The notes under the pieces: generated by a model
The model's database searches: none
The model's input: the letters and a program-made list of their open reading frames with translations, nothing else
What the model was told of the DNA's origin: nothing
Part shown: piece by piece, positions 1 through 7,481 of the stretch
Numbering within the stretch: position 1 is the stretch's first letter
Layout: every line of letters starts with the position of its first letter
Program-made: the position numbers and the translations under genes
Source: an uncultured Chitinophagaceae bacterium
GTDB taxonomy: Bacteria > Bacteroidota > Bacteroidia > Chitinophagales > Chitinophagaceae
Direction of reading: 5' to 3'
Assembly: GCA_903832075.1 (NCBI GenBank)
Contig: CAILAF010000581.1
Coordinates: 1-9,996, forward strand
DNA: 9,996 nucleotides

Positions 1-475
1 AATTAAAGTTTACCCATAATGGTCCACGAGTATTAGCATATGGCATTACAAAAAACGCCATCCAAACTCTACCCATGTGCCAGATAGGAAATTGTCCGGC
101 ACACATTACAGCAAAGATCGTCATTGCTTCTGCTGCACGATTCACCCCTGTTCTCCAACCTTGACGGAATAATAATAAGATAGCGGAGATTAAAGTACCT
201 GCATGACCTATCCCTACCCACCAAACGAAGTTGGTAATATCCCAACCCCAACCAATTGTTTTATTTAAATTCCACTGACCAATACCATAGGTTACATCGC
301 GGTAAACACTATAAAAACCAAATAATAATAATCCCACTGCAATATAAAAACCAATATACCAAAGCTTACTTGGCTTCGCTTCAATTGGGCGAACAATATC
401 TTCCGTTACATCATGGTAATTTTTATTACCATATACCAACGGTTCTCTTAGCTGTGATTCGTACTTTAAATGCAT
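1..475 (-). CDS. actC: ActC, NrfD-like quinol-interacting membrane subunit of alternative complex III (partial, 3' end outside window)
   Basis: The N-terminal 158 codons of an NrfD/PsrC-family integral membrane protein are present; the rest runs off the left edge. Hydrophobic segments lie at about residues 38-58, 83-103 and 115-140, and the family-typical stretch GIGHAGTLIS is at 88-97. In ACIII, ActC spans the inner membrane next to ActB and is one of the two NrfD-like subunits proposed to handle quinol; that role is family knowledge. The ATG at 475 is chosen because an in-frame TAA lies four codons upstream (TAA GCA AAG CAG ATG). The gene follows actB on the same strand after a 125-nt spacer, so it is probably cotranscribed. 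No strong Shine-Dalgarno is seen, as usual in this phylum. Identification is secure from both sequence and operon position. Confidence 0.93.
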   Translation of the reverse strand, partial: MHLKYESQLREPLVYGNKNYHDVTEDIVRPIEAKPSKLWYIGFYIAVGLLLFGFYSVYRDVTYGIGQWNLNKTIGWGWDITNFVWWVGIGHAGTLISAILLLFRQGWRTGVNRAAEAMTIFAVMCAGQFPIWHMGRVWMAFFVMPYANTRGPLWVNFN

Positions 476-489
476 CTGCTTTGCTTATT

Positions 490-503
490 TAAAACCGGTT
501 TTA
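490..503. repeat. 14-bp perfect palindrome upstream of actC
   Basis: The sequence TAAAACCGGTTTTA is self-complementary and sits 15-28 nt before the actC start in the actB-actC spacer. With no loop it would suit a dimeric protein site better than an RNA hairpin. A role is not shown. Confidence 0.4.
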
Positions 504-600
504 TCCGATCGAAATATTGTATTTAAGTTAATCTACTTCCTGTTCTTTATTAAACCTTTACTGCGTCGCACATTTCAACACCATCAATAAATCACCAATC

Positions 601-3600
601 CTATTTTGTTTCAGCCGGTTCAATTTTTTTATCCTCTTTATTAATCTCTAACCATTCATCTTTTTCCTGTGTATCAAGGTTTCGCACTTTTGCCAAATAA
701 TTTACATTCGGCAATACATGCAGTTGTTCTAATGAATAAAATGTACGTTGCTTGTTTTCAATTCTTGCAATAGTAATCGCACTGTGTTTATCGTTTGCAT
801 TTCCAAAAACAATGGCATCTGTTGGACAAGCTTGCTGACAAGCTGTTTTCACATCCCATTCATTATTTTCTCCACTCTTTAATGGACGACTTTCTTTCTT
901 TGCTTTTAGTTTTCCTTCCTGCAAACGTTGAACGCAGAAAGAACATTTTTCAATTACACCACGAGCACGAACAGTAACATCCGGATTCAAAACCATTCTT
1001 GTTAACTCATCATTCATCATTAATGTTACATCACTGATAATTCCTTTTTGATTATCGGGGAAACTATCCGCTCCTGTATAATCTGCCCAGTTAAAACGAC
1101 GAACTTTATAAGGACAGTTGTTGGCACAATATCTAGTACCAATACAACGGTTATAAGTCATTTGATTTAATCCTTCGCTACTATGATTGGTTGCAGCAAC
1201 CGGACAAACGTTTTCGCAAGGCGCATTATCACAATGCTGACACATCAATGGTTGGAAAACAACTTTAGGGTTTTCTATATCACCGGAATAATAACGATCA
1301 ATGCGTAACCAATGCATATCATGAAAACGCAATACTTCTGGTTTGCCTACAACTGGAACATTGTTTTCAGCATGACAAGCAACAACGCAAGCCGCGCAAC
1401 CGGTACAAGTGTTTAAATCAACACTCATTCCCCACTTAATACCTGGCCTGTTTCCCATATCACCTCTGTAAATAGTACCATCAGCAGCATAGTTTTCAAT
1501 GCCACCATAAGGAGCTAATTCTTTTTCTCTGTCATCTAAAATTTCATTCGGCTCATCTTTAAAATCAACAAGCGTTAATTCTTTCATCACTTCGGTACGC
1601 TTACCTTGCTTAGTATCATATCCTCCATGTGTTTGAGTAACTGCAATTTTATAAGTATCATTAGTTTTTTCAATTGCAACATCTGCATTTGCAAAACTTA
1701 TTGTGCCATTATTTAAACTCGCAAATGGAAAAACATTTTGCCCAACACCTTCAACGGCTTTCCCTAATTTTTCTGTTCTTCCATAACCTACTGCAATACC
1801 AATAGTATCGGACTGTGTTCCAGGAATAATTAATGCCGGCAATAAAACAGATTTTCCATTAATAGTAACCTTCACAACTTTTTTTGGAGGATTTACTTCA
1901 TAAGAATCTGCTTGTCCATTATTAGTTAAATCAATATCCAATAACGTTTTTGCCAAAGCGGGAGAAACAATAACATAATTATCCCAAGTAGCTCTTGTAA
2001 TTGGATCCGGCAATTCTTGTAACCAAGGATTGCTTGCTTGTTGACCTGCACCTATTGACACTTTTTGATATAATTGCAATTCAATCTTTCCGCCTTTTTT
2101 AGCAGACCCAATAGCAGCAATTGCAGCAGCTAATGCAGTATTGTTATACGTTGTTGAAGAAATTGTTGTCATATCTTTAGGAACAGCAACCCCTGATTGC
2201 AAAGTAATATTCCAATTGCTTTCAGTTCCAAATTTGGCAACCCAATAATTTTTAATAAAAGTGGAATAATCAATTGTATTATCATTCCATTTCAATAAAC
2301 TATCCTGCCATTGACGTGTTTTAAATAATGGATTTATGGTAGGTTGAATGAATGAAAAATATCCTGATTTCACTTCGGTATCGCCCCAACTTTCTAAATA
2401 ATGATGATCAGGAATTACATATTTTGATAACTGTGCAGTTTCGTCATTTTTTGAACTGAAAGAAACGACTGTTTTAACTTTTGCTAATCCTTTTTTGAAA
2501 TTATCAGCATCATACCAAGTATATGCCGGATTTGCACCGCTTATTAATAATGCACCAACTTTCCCTGCATTCATATCATCCACCAACTTTCCAAATTCAG
2601 CATCAACGCCTTGATAGTTGGTGTAAGGTGCAGTCCAATCAATAGTTTTTCCATTTGCTTGTAATGCTTCATTTATAGCATTAACAACAATTTGCACATT
2701 CACATCATTACTGCCACTTACAACCAATGCTTCTCCTTTATGTGCTGATAATTCTTTTGCTGTTTTTTCAATAGCCGTTTTTAATTTATCATTTATGCCG
2801 GTTATAGTTTGTCCATTGATAGCATTCAATAAAGCAACAGCAACAGCACCTGTTTCTGAAGGTTTGTGTAAATATTTTTCATCTGCATTAGAACCTGTTA
2901 AACTTAACACACTTTCAAAATGAATGTGTTTGCTCATGGCAGGTTTTTTCTCATCAATTTTTTTACCTGTTGCATATTGTTTTGAAAATTCAACAGGACT
3001 TAACCATGTACCTAGAAAATCTGCACCTAAACTAACAATAGCTTTTGCTTTATCAAAACGATAAGAAGGAATTAATTTTTTTCCATAAGAAGCTTGATTA
3101 GCTAATAACATCCCACTGTAAGAAACAGCATCATACACAACATGACTACTTCCGGCATGTTTTGCAATAAATTGAGCAATGACTTCTTTTGTTGAAGGAG
3201 AAACAATACTGCTTGTTAATATTACCACCGGAGCACCTGCTAATTCATCACTAATTGCTTTATCAATAGCTTCAAAAGTTACTTCTTTTGCATCATCACC
3301 AACACCAATAGTTGGAAAACGTAAACGATTGGTATCATATAAATCTAAAACAGAAGCTTGTACTCTTGCAGATGTACCACCTTTTGTAATCGGACTTAGA
3401 TCATTTCCTTCAATCTTAATTGGACGACCATCACGCACTTTTGCTAAAACACTTACCACATCTCCATCTTGCACATATGTAGTTGCATACCAATTAGCAA
3501 TACCCGGAACAATATCTTCTGGTTTATTAGCAAATGGAATTGCTTTGCGAATAGGTGTTTCGCAACTTGCTGCTAATGCTGCAGCTGCAGTACTGAATCC

Positions 3601-3762
3601 TAAATATTTTAAAAAATCTCTTCTTGGTGTTTTTGCAGCCAAAAATCCTTTATCATCAGCTTCAAATGGAAGATCCTCACGAAACTCATCTTTCGAAGCT
3701 TGCTGATATGCTTCTGAATTATTTAGTTCTCCAAAACTTTGCCAATACTTTTTATCGCTCAT
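601..3762 (-). CDS. actB: ActB, iron-sulphur / molybdopterin-oxidoreductase-like subunit of alternative complex III
   Basis: This 1053-residue protein fuses a molybdopterin-oxidoreductase-like region (about 75-760) to a ferredoxin-like region (about 775-1000). The N-terminus has the extended Tat signal typical of this family: a conserved leader (YWQSFGEL) precedes the twin arginines at 47-48 (PRRDFLKYLG), then a hydrophobic run and a lipobox-like LAASC with Cys67. Export by Tat followed by lipidation is therefore likely. Iron-sulphur ligands visible are C786/789/792/796, C841/844/849/853, C873/879/883 and C940/943/975/979. These fifteen cysteines fit three [4Fe-4S] clusters and one [3Fe-4S] cluster, as known for ActB. 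In characterised ACIII the molybdopterin-like domain carries no molybdenum cofactor, and the clusters carry electrons from quinol towards ActA. The gene lies 49 nt after actA and is followed by actC. Confidence 0.96.
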   Translation of the reverse strand: MSDKKYWQSFGELNNSEAYQQASKDEFREDLPFEADDKGFLAAKTPRRDFLKYLGFSTAAAALAASCETPIRKAIPFANKPEDIVPGIANWYATTYVQDGDVVSVLAKVRDGRPIKIEGNDLSPITKGGTSARVQASVLDLYDTNRLRFPTIGVGDDAKEVTFEAIDKAISDELAGAPVVILTSSIVSPSTKEVIAQFIAKHAGSSHVVYDAVSYSGMLLANQASYGKKLIPSYRFDKAKAIVSLGADFLGTWLSPVEFSKQYATGKKIDEKKPAMSKHIHFESVLSLTGSNADEKYLHKPSETGAVAVALLNAINGQTITGINDKLKTAIEKTAKELSAHKGEALVVSGSNDVNVQIVVNAINEALQANGKTIDWTAPYTNYQGVDAEFGKLVDDMNAGKVGALLISGANPAYTWYDADNFKKGLAKVKTVVSFSSKNDETAQLSKYVIPDHHYLESWGDTEVKSGYFSFIQPTINPLFKTRQWQDSLLKWNDNTIDYSTFIKNYWVAKFGTESNWNITLQSGVAVPKDMTTISSTTYNNTALAAAIAAIGSAKKGGKIELQLYQKVSIGAGQQASNPWLQELPDPITRATWDNYVIVSPALAKTLLDIDLTNNGQADSYEVNPPKKVVKVTINGKSVLLPALIIPGTQSDTIGIAVGYGRTEKLGKAVEGVGQNVFPFASLNNGTISFANADVAIEKTNDTYKIAVTQTHGGYDTKQGKRTEVMKELTLVDFKDEPNEILDDREKELAPYGGIENYAADGTIYRGDMGNRPGIKWGMSVDLNTCTGCAACVVACHAENNVPVVGKPEVLRFHDMHWLRIDRYYSGDIENPKVVFQPLMCQHCDNAPCENVCPVAATNHSSEGLNQMTYNRCIGTRYCANNCPYKVRRFNWADYTGADSFPDNQKGIISDVTLMMNDELTRMVLNPDVTVRARGVIEKCSFCVQRLQEGKLKAKKESRPLKSGENNEWDVKTACQQACPTDAIVFGNANDKHSAITIARIENKQRTFYSLEQLHVLPNVNYLAKVRNLDTQEKDEWLEINKEDKKIEPAETK

Positions 3763-3777
3763 ATATTATGATAGTTA

Positions 3778-3800
3778 ATTGTCAAATGAGAATTGACAAT
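3778..3800. repeat. Short inverted repeat in the actA-actB spacer
   Basis: ATTGTCAA and TTGACAAT form an 8-bp stem around a 7-nt loop inside the 49-nt actA-actB gap. No T-run follows on the minus strand, so it is not a convincing terminator. It could affect mRNA processing or the relative expression of actA and actB. Confidence 0.4.
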
Positions 3801-3811
3801 ATTCAATTAAA

Positions 3812-5068
3812 TTAATAATGACATTTTTGACATTCCGTTCCACCAATGTTTTCAACAGTAATTCCTTTTGCGCTATCTATTTTTCCATTCTTTAAATCCG
3901 CATGATATTGTTCATAGATACTATAGAAACCATTGTCCTTAAAATTCACTTGAGTAGTACGATGGCAATTGATACACCAACCCATACTCAAATCTGTAAA
4001 TTGTTTTACTTCATCCATTTTAGTAATCTCACCATGACAAGTTTGACATTGTTGCTTACCTGCAACCACATGTTGTGAGTGATTGAAATAAACATGGTCT
4101 GGTAAATTATGAATCCTTGTCCACTCTATTGGTTTTGCTTGAGTTGCATCCCAAGGTTGACCGGGTGTAAATGATGCGTATTCGTATAATTTTTTGATTT
4201 GTTCTGTCCCGTTTACTTCTACACCTTCTTCAGTATAAATTTTTTCTCCCTTATATTCATTGATGGCCATATGGCAATTCATACAAACATTAACCGAAGG
4301 AATTGTTGCCTGTTTTCCTTGGTATACTCCAATATGGCAATACTGACAATTGATTTGATTGATACCGGCATGTACTTTATGAGAATAATAAATAGGTTGA
4401 ACAGGCTGATAATCTTTATGACGGCCTAATCCAATAGCACCTTTGGTTGTATAATATCCGCCAACAAGAAATAATATTATTGTTATAAAAGCAATATAAG
4501 TTTTGTTCTTCCAGAATGGAACCGGTTCTAAAGCAGTAACACCTTCTCTTTCATCCGACAATCTTTTCAAATTACTATTCACTTGCATTAATACAAATGC
4601 AATCAATGCTAATATTAAAGTTAGAATTCCAAATAATAAAGAACTATCCCCTTCAGGAGCCGGATTGCCACCGGCAGGAACTACTGCAACAGGAGGTTTC
4701 CATGCTTTGATATAGTCTAAAATTGCATCAACTTGTTTATCATCCAACACACCATCAAAAGAGTTCATGCTAATTTTATTGAACTTAGTATATAACTCAT
4801 TAGCATAAGTATCTCCGGTTTTTAAAAACGCCCCGCTGTTTTTAATCCATGCATGTAATTTTTTTCTGTCGCCTCCCCAACGATCTTCCACGCCCAACAA
4901 AGCAGGGCCGGTCAACTGTTGATCAATCTTATGACATGCAGCGCAATTGGCAGAGAACAAAGCTTTGCCATCTTGTGCATTTATTTTATTTACCGTAATG
5001 AAACTCAGAAAAAGGATGATACTGAGGATACTTGTTTTGGCTATTCTTTTGTGATAAATCATATTCAC
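3812..5068 (-). CDS. actA: ActA, six-haem membrane-anchored cytochrome c subunit of alternative complex III (monohaem + pentahaem domains)
   Basis: The 418-residue protein starts with a signal peptide (about 1-31, ending NAQ). A small class I cytochrome c domain follows, with haem motif CAACH at 42-46 and a candidate axial Met101. After a Pro/Gly-rich linker come two hydrophobic segments (about 143-162 and 190-206). The C-terminal periplasmic domain has five more CxxCH motifs: CQYCH 241, CMNCH 262, CQTCH 341, CINCH 365 and CQKCH 413. The last five match the pentahaem ActA of ACIII, which takes electrons from ActB and passes them to a cytochrome c or oxidase. The extra N-terminal domain resembles the separate monohaem subunit of some complexes, so this gene may supply both functions. 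It is the first gene of the operon, and the divergent neighbour is purN. Confidence 0.94.
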   Translation of the reverse strand: MNMIYHKRIAKTSILSIILFLSFITVNKINAQDGKALFSANCAACHKIDQQLTGPALLGVEDRWGGDRKKLHAWIKNSGAFLKTGDTYANELYTKFNKISMNSFDGVLDDKQVDAILDYIKAWKPPVAVVPAGGNPAPEGDSSLLFGILTLILALIAFVLMQVNSNLKRLSDEREGVTALEPVPFWKNKTYIAFITIILFLVGGYYTTKGAIGLGRHKDYQPVQPIYYSHKVHAGINQINCQYCHIGVYQGKQATIPSVNVCMNCHMAINEYKGEKIYTEEGVEVNGTEQIKKLYEYASFTPGQPWDATQAKPIEWTRIHNLPDHVYFNHSQHVVAGKQQCQTCHGEITKMDEVKQFTDLSMGWCINCHRTTQVNFKDNGFYSIYEQYHADLKNGKIDSAKGITVENIGGTECQKCHY

Positions 5069-5108
5069 AATCTATTGTTCTTTATATTAAAAAAACCTTC
5101 AACGCTTG

Positions 5109-5116
5109 CAAAAATA
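5109..5116 (-). promoter_or_regulatory. Candidate Bacteroidota -7 promoter element for the act operon
   Basis: On the minus strand this reads TATTTTTG, an exact match to the TANNTTTG -7 consensus. It lies 41-48 nt before the actA ATG, implying a short leader. Possible -33 TTG elements lie 14 nt (5131-5133) or 22 nt (5139-5141) upstream; neither spacing is ideal, so only the -7 box is well supported. Confidence 0.5.
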
Positions 5117-5328
5117 TGACATGGCACTGACAAAAACTCAATGTTTAAAATTTTTTTTTATTCAAGCCCAGCTTGCGTTTCAGAGAACTATTTATTATTT
5201 TTTTTTATTTGTATGGTGTTTGTGCAATCAAAAAATATGATATTCGTCATGTTTTTTGTTTATTAAGTCAACTGTAAAATTTTTATTCCACTTTTGAATT
5301 AAAATCAAGTTATCATTTATTTTTCATC

Positions 5329-5916
5329 ATGCCTATTCATTCATTAAAGAAAAAGATTGCGGTCTTTGCTTCTGGAACAGGAACCAATACAGAAAAGATT
5401 ATTCAACATTTTAAAAATAATCATTCAATTCAAGTTGATCTTATTGTTACAAATAAAAAAGATGCAGGCGTTATAAATATTGCCAGGCAAAATAATATTC
5501 CATTTATTATTATTGATAAAGAAAAATTTTTTAGAGAAGATGCTTACGTGAATGAATTTAAAAAAGCAGAAATAAACTTTATTGTATTGGCCGGTTTTTT
5601 ATGGAAAATTCCAACTGCATTAATTAATGCTTATCAAAATAAAATTATAAATATTCATCCGGCATTATTACCAAACTACGGTGGCAAAGGCATGTACGGA
5701 CATTTTGTTCACGAAGCAGTTATTAATAATCATGAAAAAGAAAGTGGCATCACCATTCATTATGTTGATGAAAAATATGATCATGGCAATATCATCTTTC
5801 AATCAAAATGTAAAATAACAAATGATGATACTCCAGAAACTTTAGCAAAAAAAATTCATCAATTGGAACATCAATATTATACTGTAATTATAGAAGAAGT
5901 TTTATCTAAACAATAA
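5329..5916 (+). CDS. purN: Phosphoribosylglycinamide formyltransferase (PurN, GAR transformylase)
   Basis: The 195-residue protein has the formyltransferase fold signature and the usual PurN length. A glycine-rich phosphate-binding loop SGTGTN lies at 15-20, and AGFLWKIP at 88-95 lines the folate pocket. The catalytic signature NIHPALLP starts at Asn108 with His110, and the YDHG motif supplies Asp151; these correspond to the Asn/His/Asp triad of E. coli PurN. The enzyme transfers a formyl group from 10-formyltetrahydrofolate to glycinamide ribonucleotide, the third step of purine synthesis, in the cytoplasm. The ATG opens a reading frame in which the Rossmann-like strand KKIAVFASG begins at once, so the start is plausible. 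The gene diverges from actA across a 260-nt spacer and converges on the TPR gene with only 4 nt between stop codons. No other purine gene is visible. Confidence 0.9.
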   Translation: MPIHSLKKKIAVFASGTGTNTEKIIQHFKNNHSIQVDLIVTNKKDAGVINIARQNNIPFIIIDKEKFFREDAYVNEFKKAEINFIVLAGFLWKIPTALINAYQNKIINIHPALLPNYGGKGMYGHFVHEAVINNHEKESGITIHYVDEKYDHGNIIFQSKCKITNDDTPETLAKKIHQLEHQYYTVIIEEVLSKQ

Positions 5917-5920
5917 AAAT

Positions 5921-6571
5921 TTATCCGGGAATTCGGGAAATATATTTTTCTATTTCTTTTATCTGATCAATTACCTGTTTTGTTTTTGGCTTCAATGCTT
6001 TTGCTCTGCGAAAATAATCTTTGGCTGCACGGAACTCTCTTTTATTCATAAATATCTGGCACATGCTTAAATAAGCAACTGCTTCACTTTCCTTATCCGA
6101 AATTCCTAATCGTATAGCGGCACGCACATAACCTTCGGCTTCTTTTAAATTTCCTTTTTGCATGGCCATCATACCTAATTGCAATTTATTGGCACCTTCG
6201 GCTTCGGGCATTGGTGCACCTAATGATGAACTTTTCTTTAAATGTTTTTCGGCACTGTCAAAGTCTTGCTTCATCATTGCCAAATTTCCTTTGATGGTAT
6301 AGTAAGTTGATCGAACAGGTTTATATAATAAATTAGGAAACCAAATAGTGGCTAATATTTTTTCTACTTCTTCTACTTCTCCTCTTTCCATGGGTTCCTG
6401 AATCAATCGCATGGGACCAATAAAAAAATGACTGAACAATGCAATCACGCCAACAAAATATAAAACAAATGAAGGCCAGAATCCCGAATTAATATTTACT
6501 GCAATGGCCAATACAATTGCCAGAATGCCTAACCAAAAACGATACTTAATTAATAAATTATAAAATTTCAT
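5921..6571 (-). CDS. Membrane-anchored tetratricopeptide-repeat protein of unknown function
   Basis: This 216-residue protein begins with two hydrophobic segments (about 10-28 and 32-54) separated by a short turn, forming a membrane hairpin. The rest (about 60-212) is helical and shows degenerate TPR units around 88-118, 126-157 and 164-197. Examples of TPR-like spacing are YYTIKGNLAMMKQDFDSAEK and the KREFRAAKDYFRRA stretch. TPR domains generally hold protein partners, so it is probably a membrane-tethered scaffold on the cytoplasmic side; the partner is unknown. The gene converges on purN, and its start lies 120 nt from the divergent tRNA-Arg. An exact TANNTTTG box (TATCTTTG) is just upstream. 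No enzyme motif is seen, and no gene name is assigned. Confidence 0.85.
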   Translation of the reverse strand: MKFYNLLIKYRFWLGILAIVLAIAVNINSGFWPSFVLYFVGVIALFSHFFIGPMRLIQEPMERGEVEEVEKILATIWFPNLLYKPVRSTYYTIKGNLAMMKQDFDSAEKHLKKSSSLGAPMPEAEGANKLQLGMMAMQKGNLKEAEGYVRAAIRLGISDKESEAVAYLSMCQIFMNKREFRAAKDYFRRAKALKPKTKQVIDQIKEIEKYISRIPG

Positions 6572-6590
6572 ACATCACTTATAAGGGCAG

Positions 6591-6598
6591 CAAAGATA
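6591..6598 (-). promoter_or_regulatory. Candidate -7 promoter element for the TPR gene
   Basis: The minus strand reads TATCTTTG, matching TANNTTTG, 20-27 nt before the TPR gene start. No clear TTG -33 element is found at the usual distance, so this rests on the -7 box and its position alone. Confidence 0.4.
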
Positions 6599-6630
6599 AG
6601 GGTAAAGAAAAACTACGCAGTTTTTTTGAA

Positions 6631-6661
6631 TTGAAAACTAATTATGTTTCTGCTATTTTTG
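6631..6661 (+). promoter_or_regulatory. Candidate promoter for tRNA-Arg
   Basis: TTG at 6631-6633 and TATTTTTG at 6654-6661 (exact TANNTTTG) are separated by 20 nt, a good fit to the Bacteroidota -33/-7 architecture. The predicted transcription start near 6668 leaves a leader of about 23 nt before the tRNA. It lies back to back with the TPR gene promoter. Confidence 0.65.
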
Positions 6662-6690
6662 TGTGATAATTTTTTTCTCTCAAATTTATT

Positions 6691-6762
6691 CGTCCCATAG
6701 TTTAATGGATAAAACGAGCGTTTCCTAAACGCTTGATCCAAGTTCGATTCTCGGTGGGACGA
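6691..6762 (+). tRNA. tRNA-Arg (anticodon CCT)
   Basis: A 72-nt cloverleaf can be folded by eye. The acceptor stem is CGTCCCA/TGGGACG (7 perfect pairs) with discriminator A6762. The D stem is GTTT/AAAC around AATGGATA. The anticodon stem is AGCGT/ACGCT with loop TTCCTAA, giving anticodon CCT, which reads the Arg codon AGG. The T loop is TTCGATT, but the T stem CCAAG/CTCGG has one A-C mismatch at its third pair. No 3' CCA is encoded, so it must be added after transcription. A promoter upstream and a terminator 6 nt downstream make it a stand-alone transcription unit. Confidence 0.93.
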
Positions 6763-6768
6763 CTTTAC

Positions 6769-6795
6769 ACCACTCCTTTTGTGAGTGGTTTTTTA
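6769..6795 (+). terminator. Intrinsic terminator of tRNA-Arg
   Basis: ACCACTC and GAGTGGT pair as a 7-bp stem around the loop CTTTTGT, followed directly by a run of T residues to 6794. It starts 6 nt after the tRNA and ends its transcript. Confidence 0.88.
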
Positions 6796-6901
6796 TTGCC
6801 TTTTTTTGTTATGATCTTCTTCCAATTTCCTTTCGCTTTACAAAAAAATTCTGGAATAAAAAACAGGTAATTTTCCCATTTTTTTGAATTGAATTGACAA
6901 A

Positions 6902-6909
6902 TATTTTTG
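6902..6909 (+). promoter_or_regulatory. Candidate -7 promoter element for the 163-residue protein gene
   Basis: TATTTTTG matches TANNTTTG exactly, 43 nt before the ATG at 6953. The nearest TTG with a T-run (6884-6886) is only 15 nt upstream, shorter than usual. A 16-bp palindrome begins five bases downstream, over the predicted start site. Confidence 0.5.
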
Positions 6910-6913
6910 TTGG

Positions 6914-6929
6914 TGGATAATATTATCCA
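6914..6929. repeat. 16-bp perfect palindrome over predicted transcription start (possible operator)
   Basis: TGGATAATATTATCCA is perfectly self-complementary with no loop. It begins five bases after the -7 element, where RNA polymerase would start, and ends 23 nt before the ATG. That placement is typical of a repressor site, but no regulator is identified. Confidence 0.45.
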
Positions 6930-6952
6930 ATCAATAAAAAAATATAAATACC

Positions 6953-7444
6953 ATGTCTCAACAAAATCAAGTTGCCATTCAAATTCCTGCTGCTGCTTTG
7001 CAAGCCATTACAAAACTCATTGCCGATCTGCAAACTGCACTTGCACCTTATGTAATTACACTTAGTGCAGATGACAGAAAAAGTTTGCTGAAGATGAGCG
7101 ACAAATCTGTTGCCTTTGTAACCAAAAGTTTGGAGTACACTAAAACCAATCCCGAATTTGTACCCGCTTTTTTATCGGTTGCAGATATGCAGGTTGATGT
7201 TGATGCAGTAAACACCCTGCATCCATTATTACATCAGGTGCAGCAAATTGCAGATAATTTGGATGATACCGTTATGCTTAGCGGCAGTGAAGCTTATACT
7301 GCTGCATTATTGTATTACAATAATATTAAGCAGGCACAGAAAGGAAATGTACCAAACGCTAAAACCATTTATGATGATTTAAGTAAACGTTATCCGGGTC
7401 GCAGTGCTGCAAGCCCTGCACCTGCAACACCTGCAAATCCATAA
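6953..7444 (+). CDS. Small helical protein of unknown function
   Basis: I do not recognise a named family with certainty. The 163-residue protein has no signal peptide, membrane segment or catalytic motif. It is predicted to be almost all helical: an Ala/Gln-rich amphipathic helix (about 6-32), a charged middle part (LSADDRKSLLKMSDKSVAF at about 37-55), and a C-terminal helical part with GSEAYTAALLYYNNIKQAQ (about 111-129). It ends in a disordered Ala/Pro/Thr tail (about 152-163). The composition suggests a soluble cytoplasmic protein, perhaps self-associating. The start is preceded by an A-rich leader typical of the phylum. It has its own promoter-like element with a palindrome over the predicted start, so it is likely a monocistronic regulated gene. 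Downstream there is no partner for almost 400 nt. Confidence 0.75.
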   Translation: MSQQNQVAIQIPAAALQAITKLIADLQTALAPYVITLSADDRKSLLKMSDKSVAFVTKSLEYTKTNPEFVPAFLSVADMQVDVDAVNTLHPLLHQVQQIADNLDDTVMLSGSEAYTAALLYYNNIKQAQKGNVPNAKTIYDDLSKRYPGRSAASPAPATPANP

Positions 7445-7481
7445 TTTATTGCTGAATGAATCTCTTGCAACAAATCAAATT

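Noticed and set aside
69..251. Open frames of 60-80 codons around 69-492 on both strands
   Set aside because: They overlap the clear actC reading frame (475 to 1, minus strand), which encodes a recognisable NrfD-type protein; the others show no family resemblance.
3179..3706. 175-codon plus-strand open frame opposite actB
   Set aside because: It lies wholly antisense to actB, and its translation is a low-complexity Ser/Ala/Leu mirror of the real protein with no recognisable motif.
5290..5297. purN promoter -7 element CACTTTTG
   Set aside because: It differs from TANNTTTG at the first base and has no TTG at a suitable upstream distance.
5914..5945. Bidirectional terminator between purN and the TPR gene
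   Set aside because: Only a three-pair stem (CCG/CGG) can be drawn, and it lies within the end of the TPR coding sequence.
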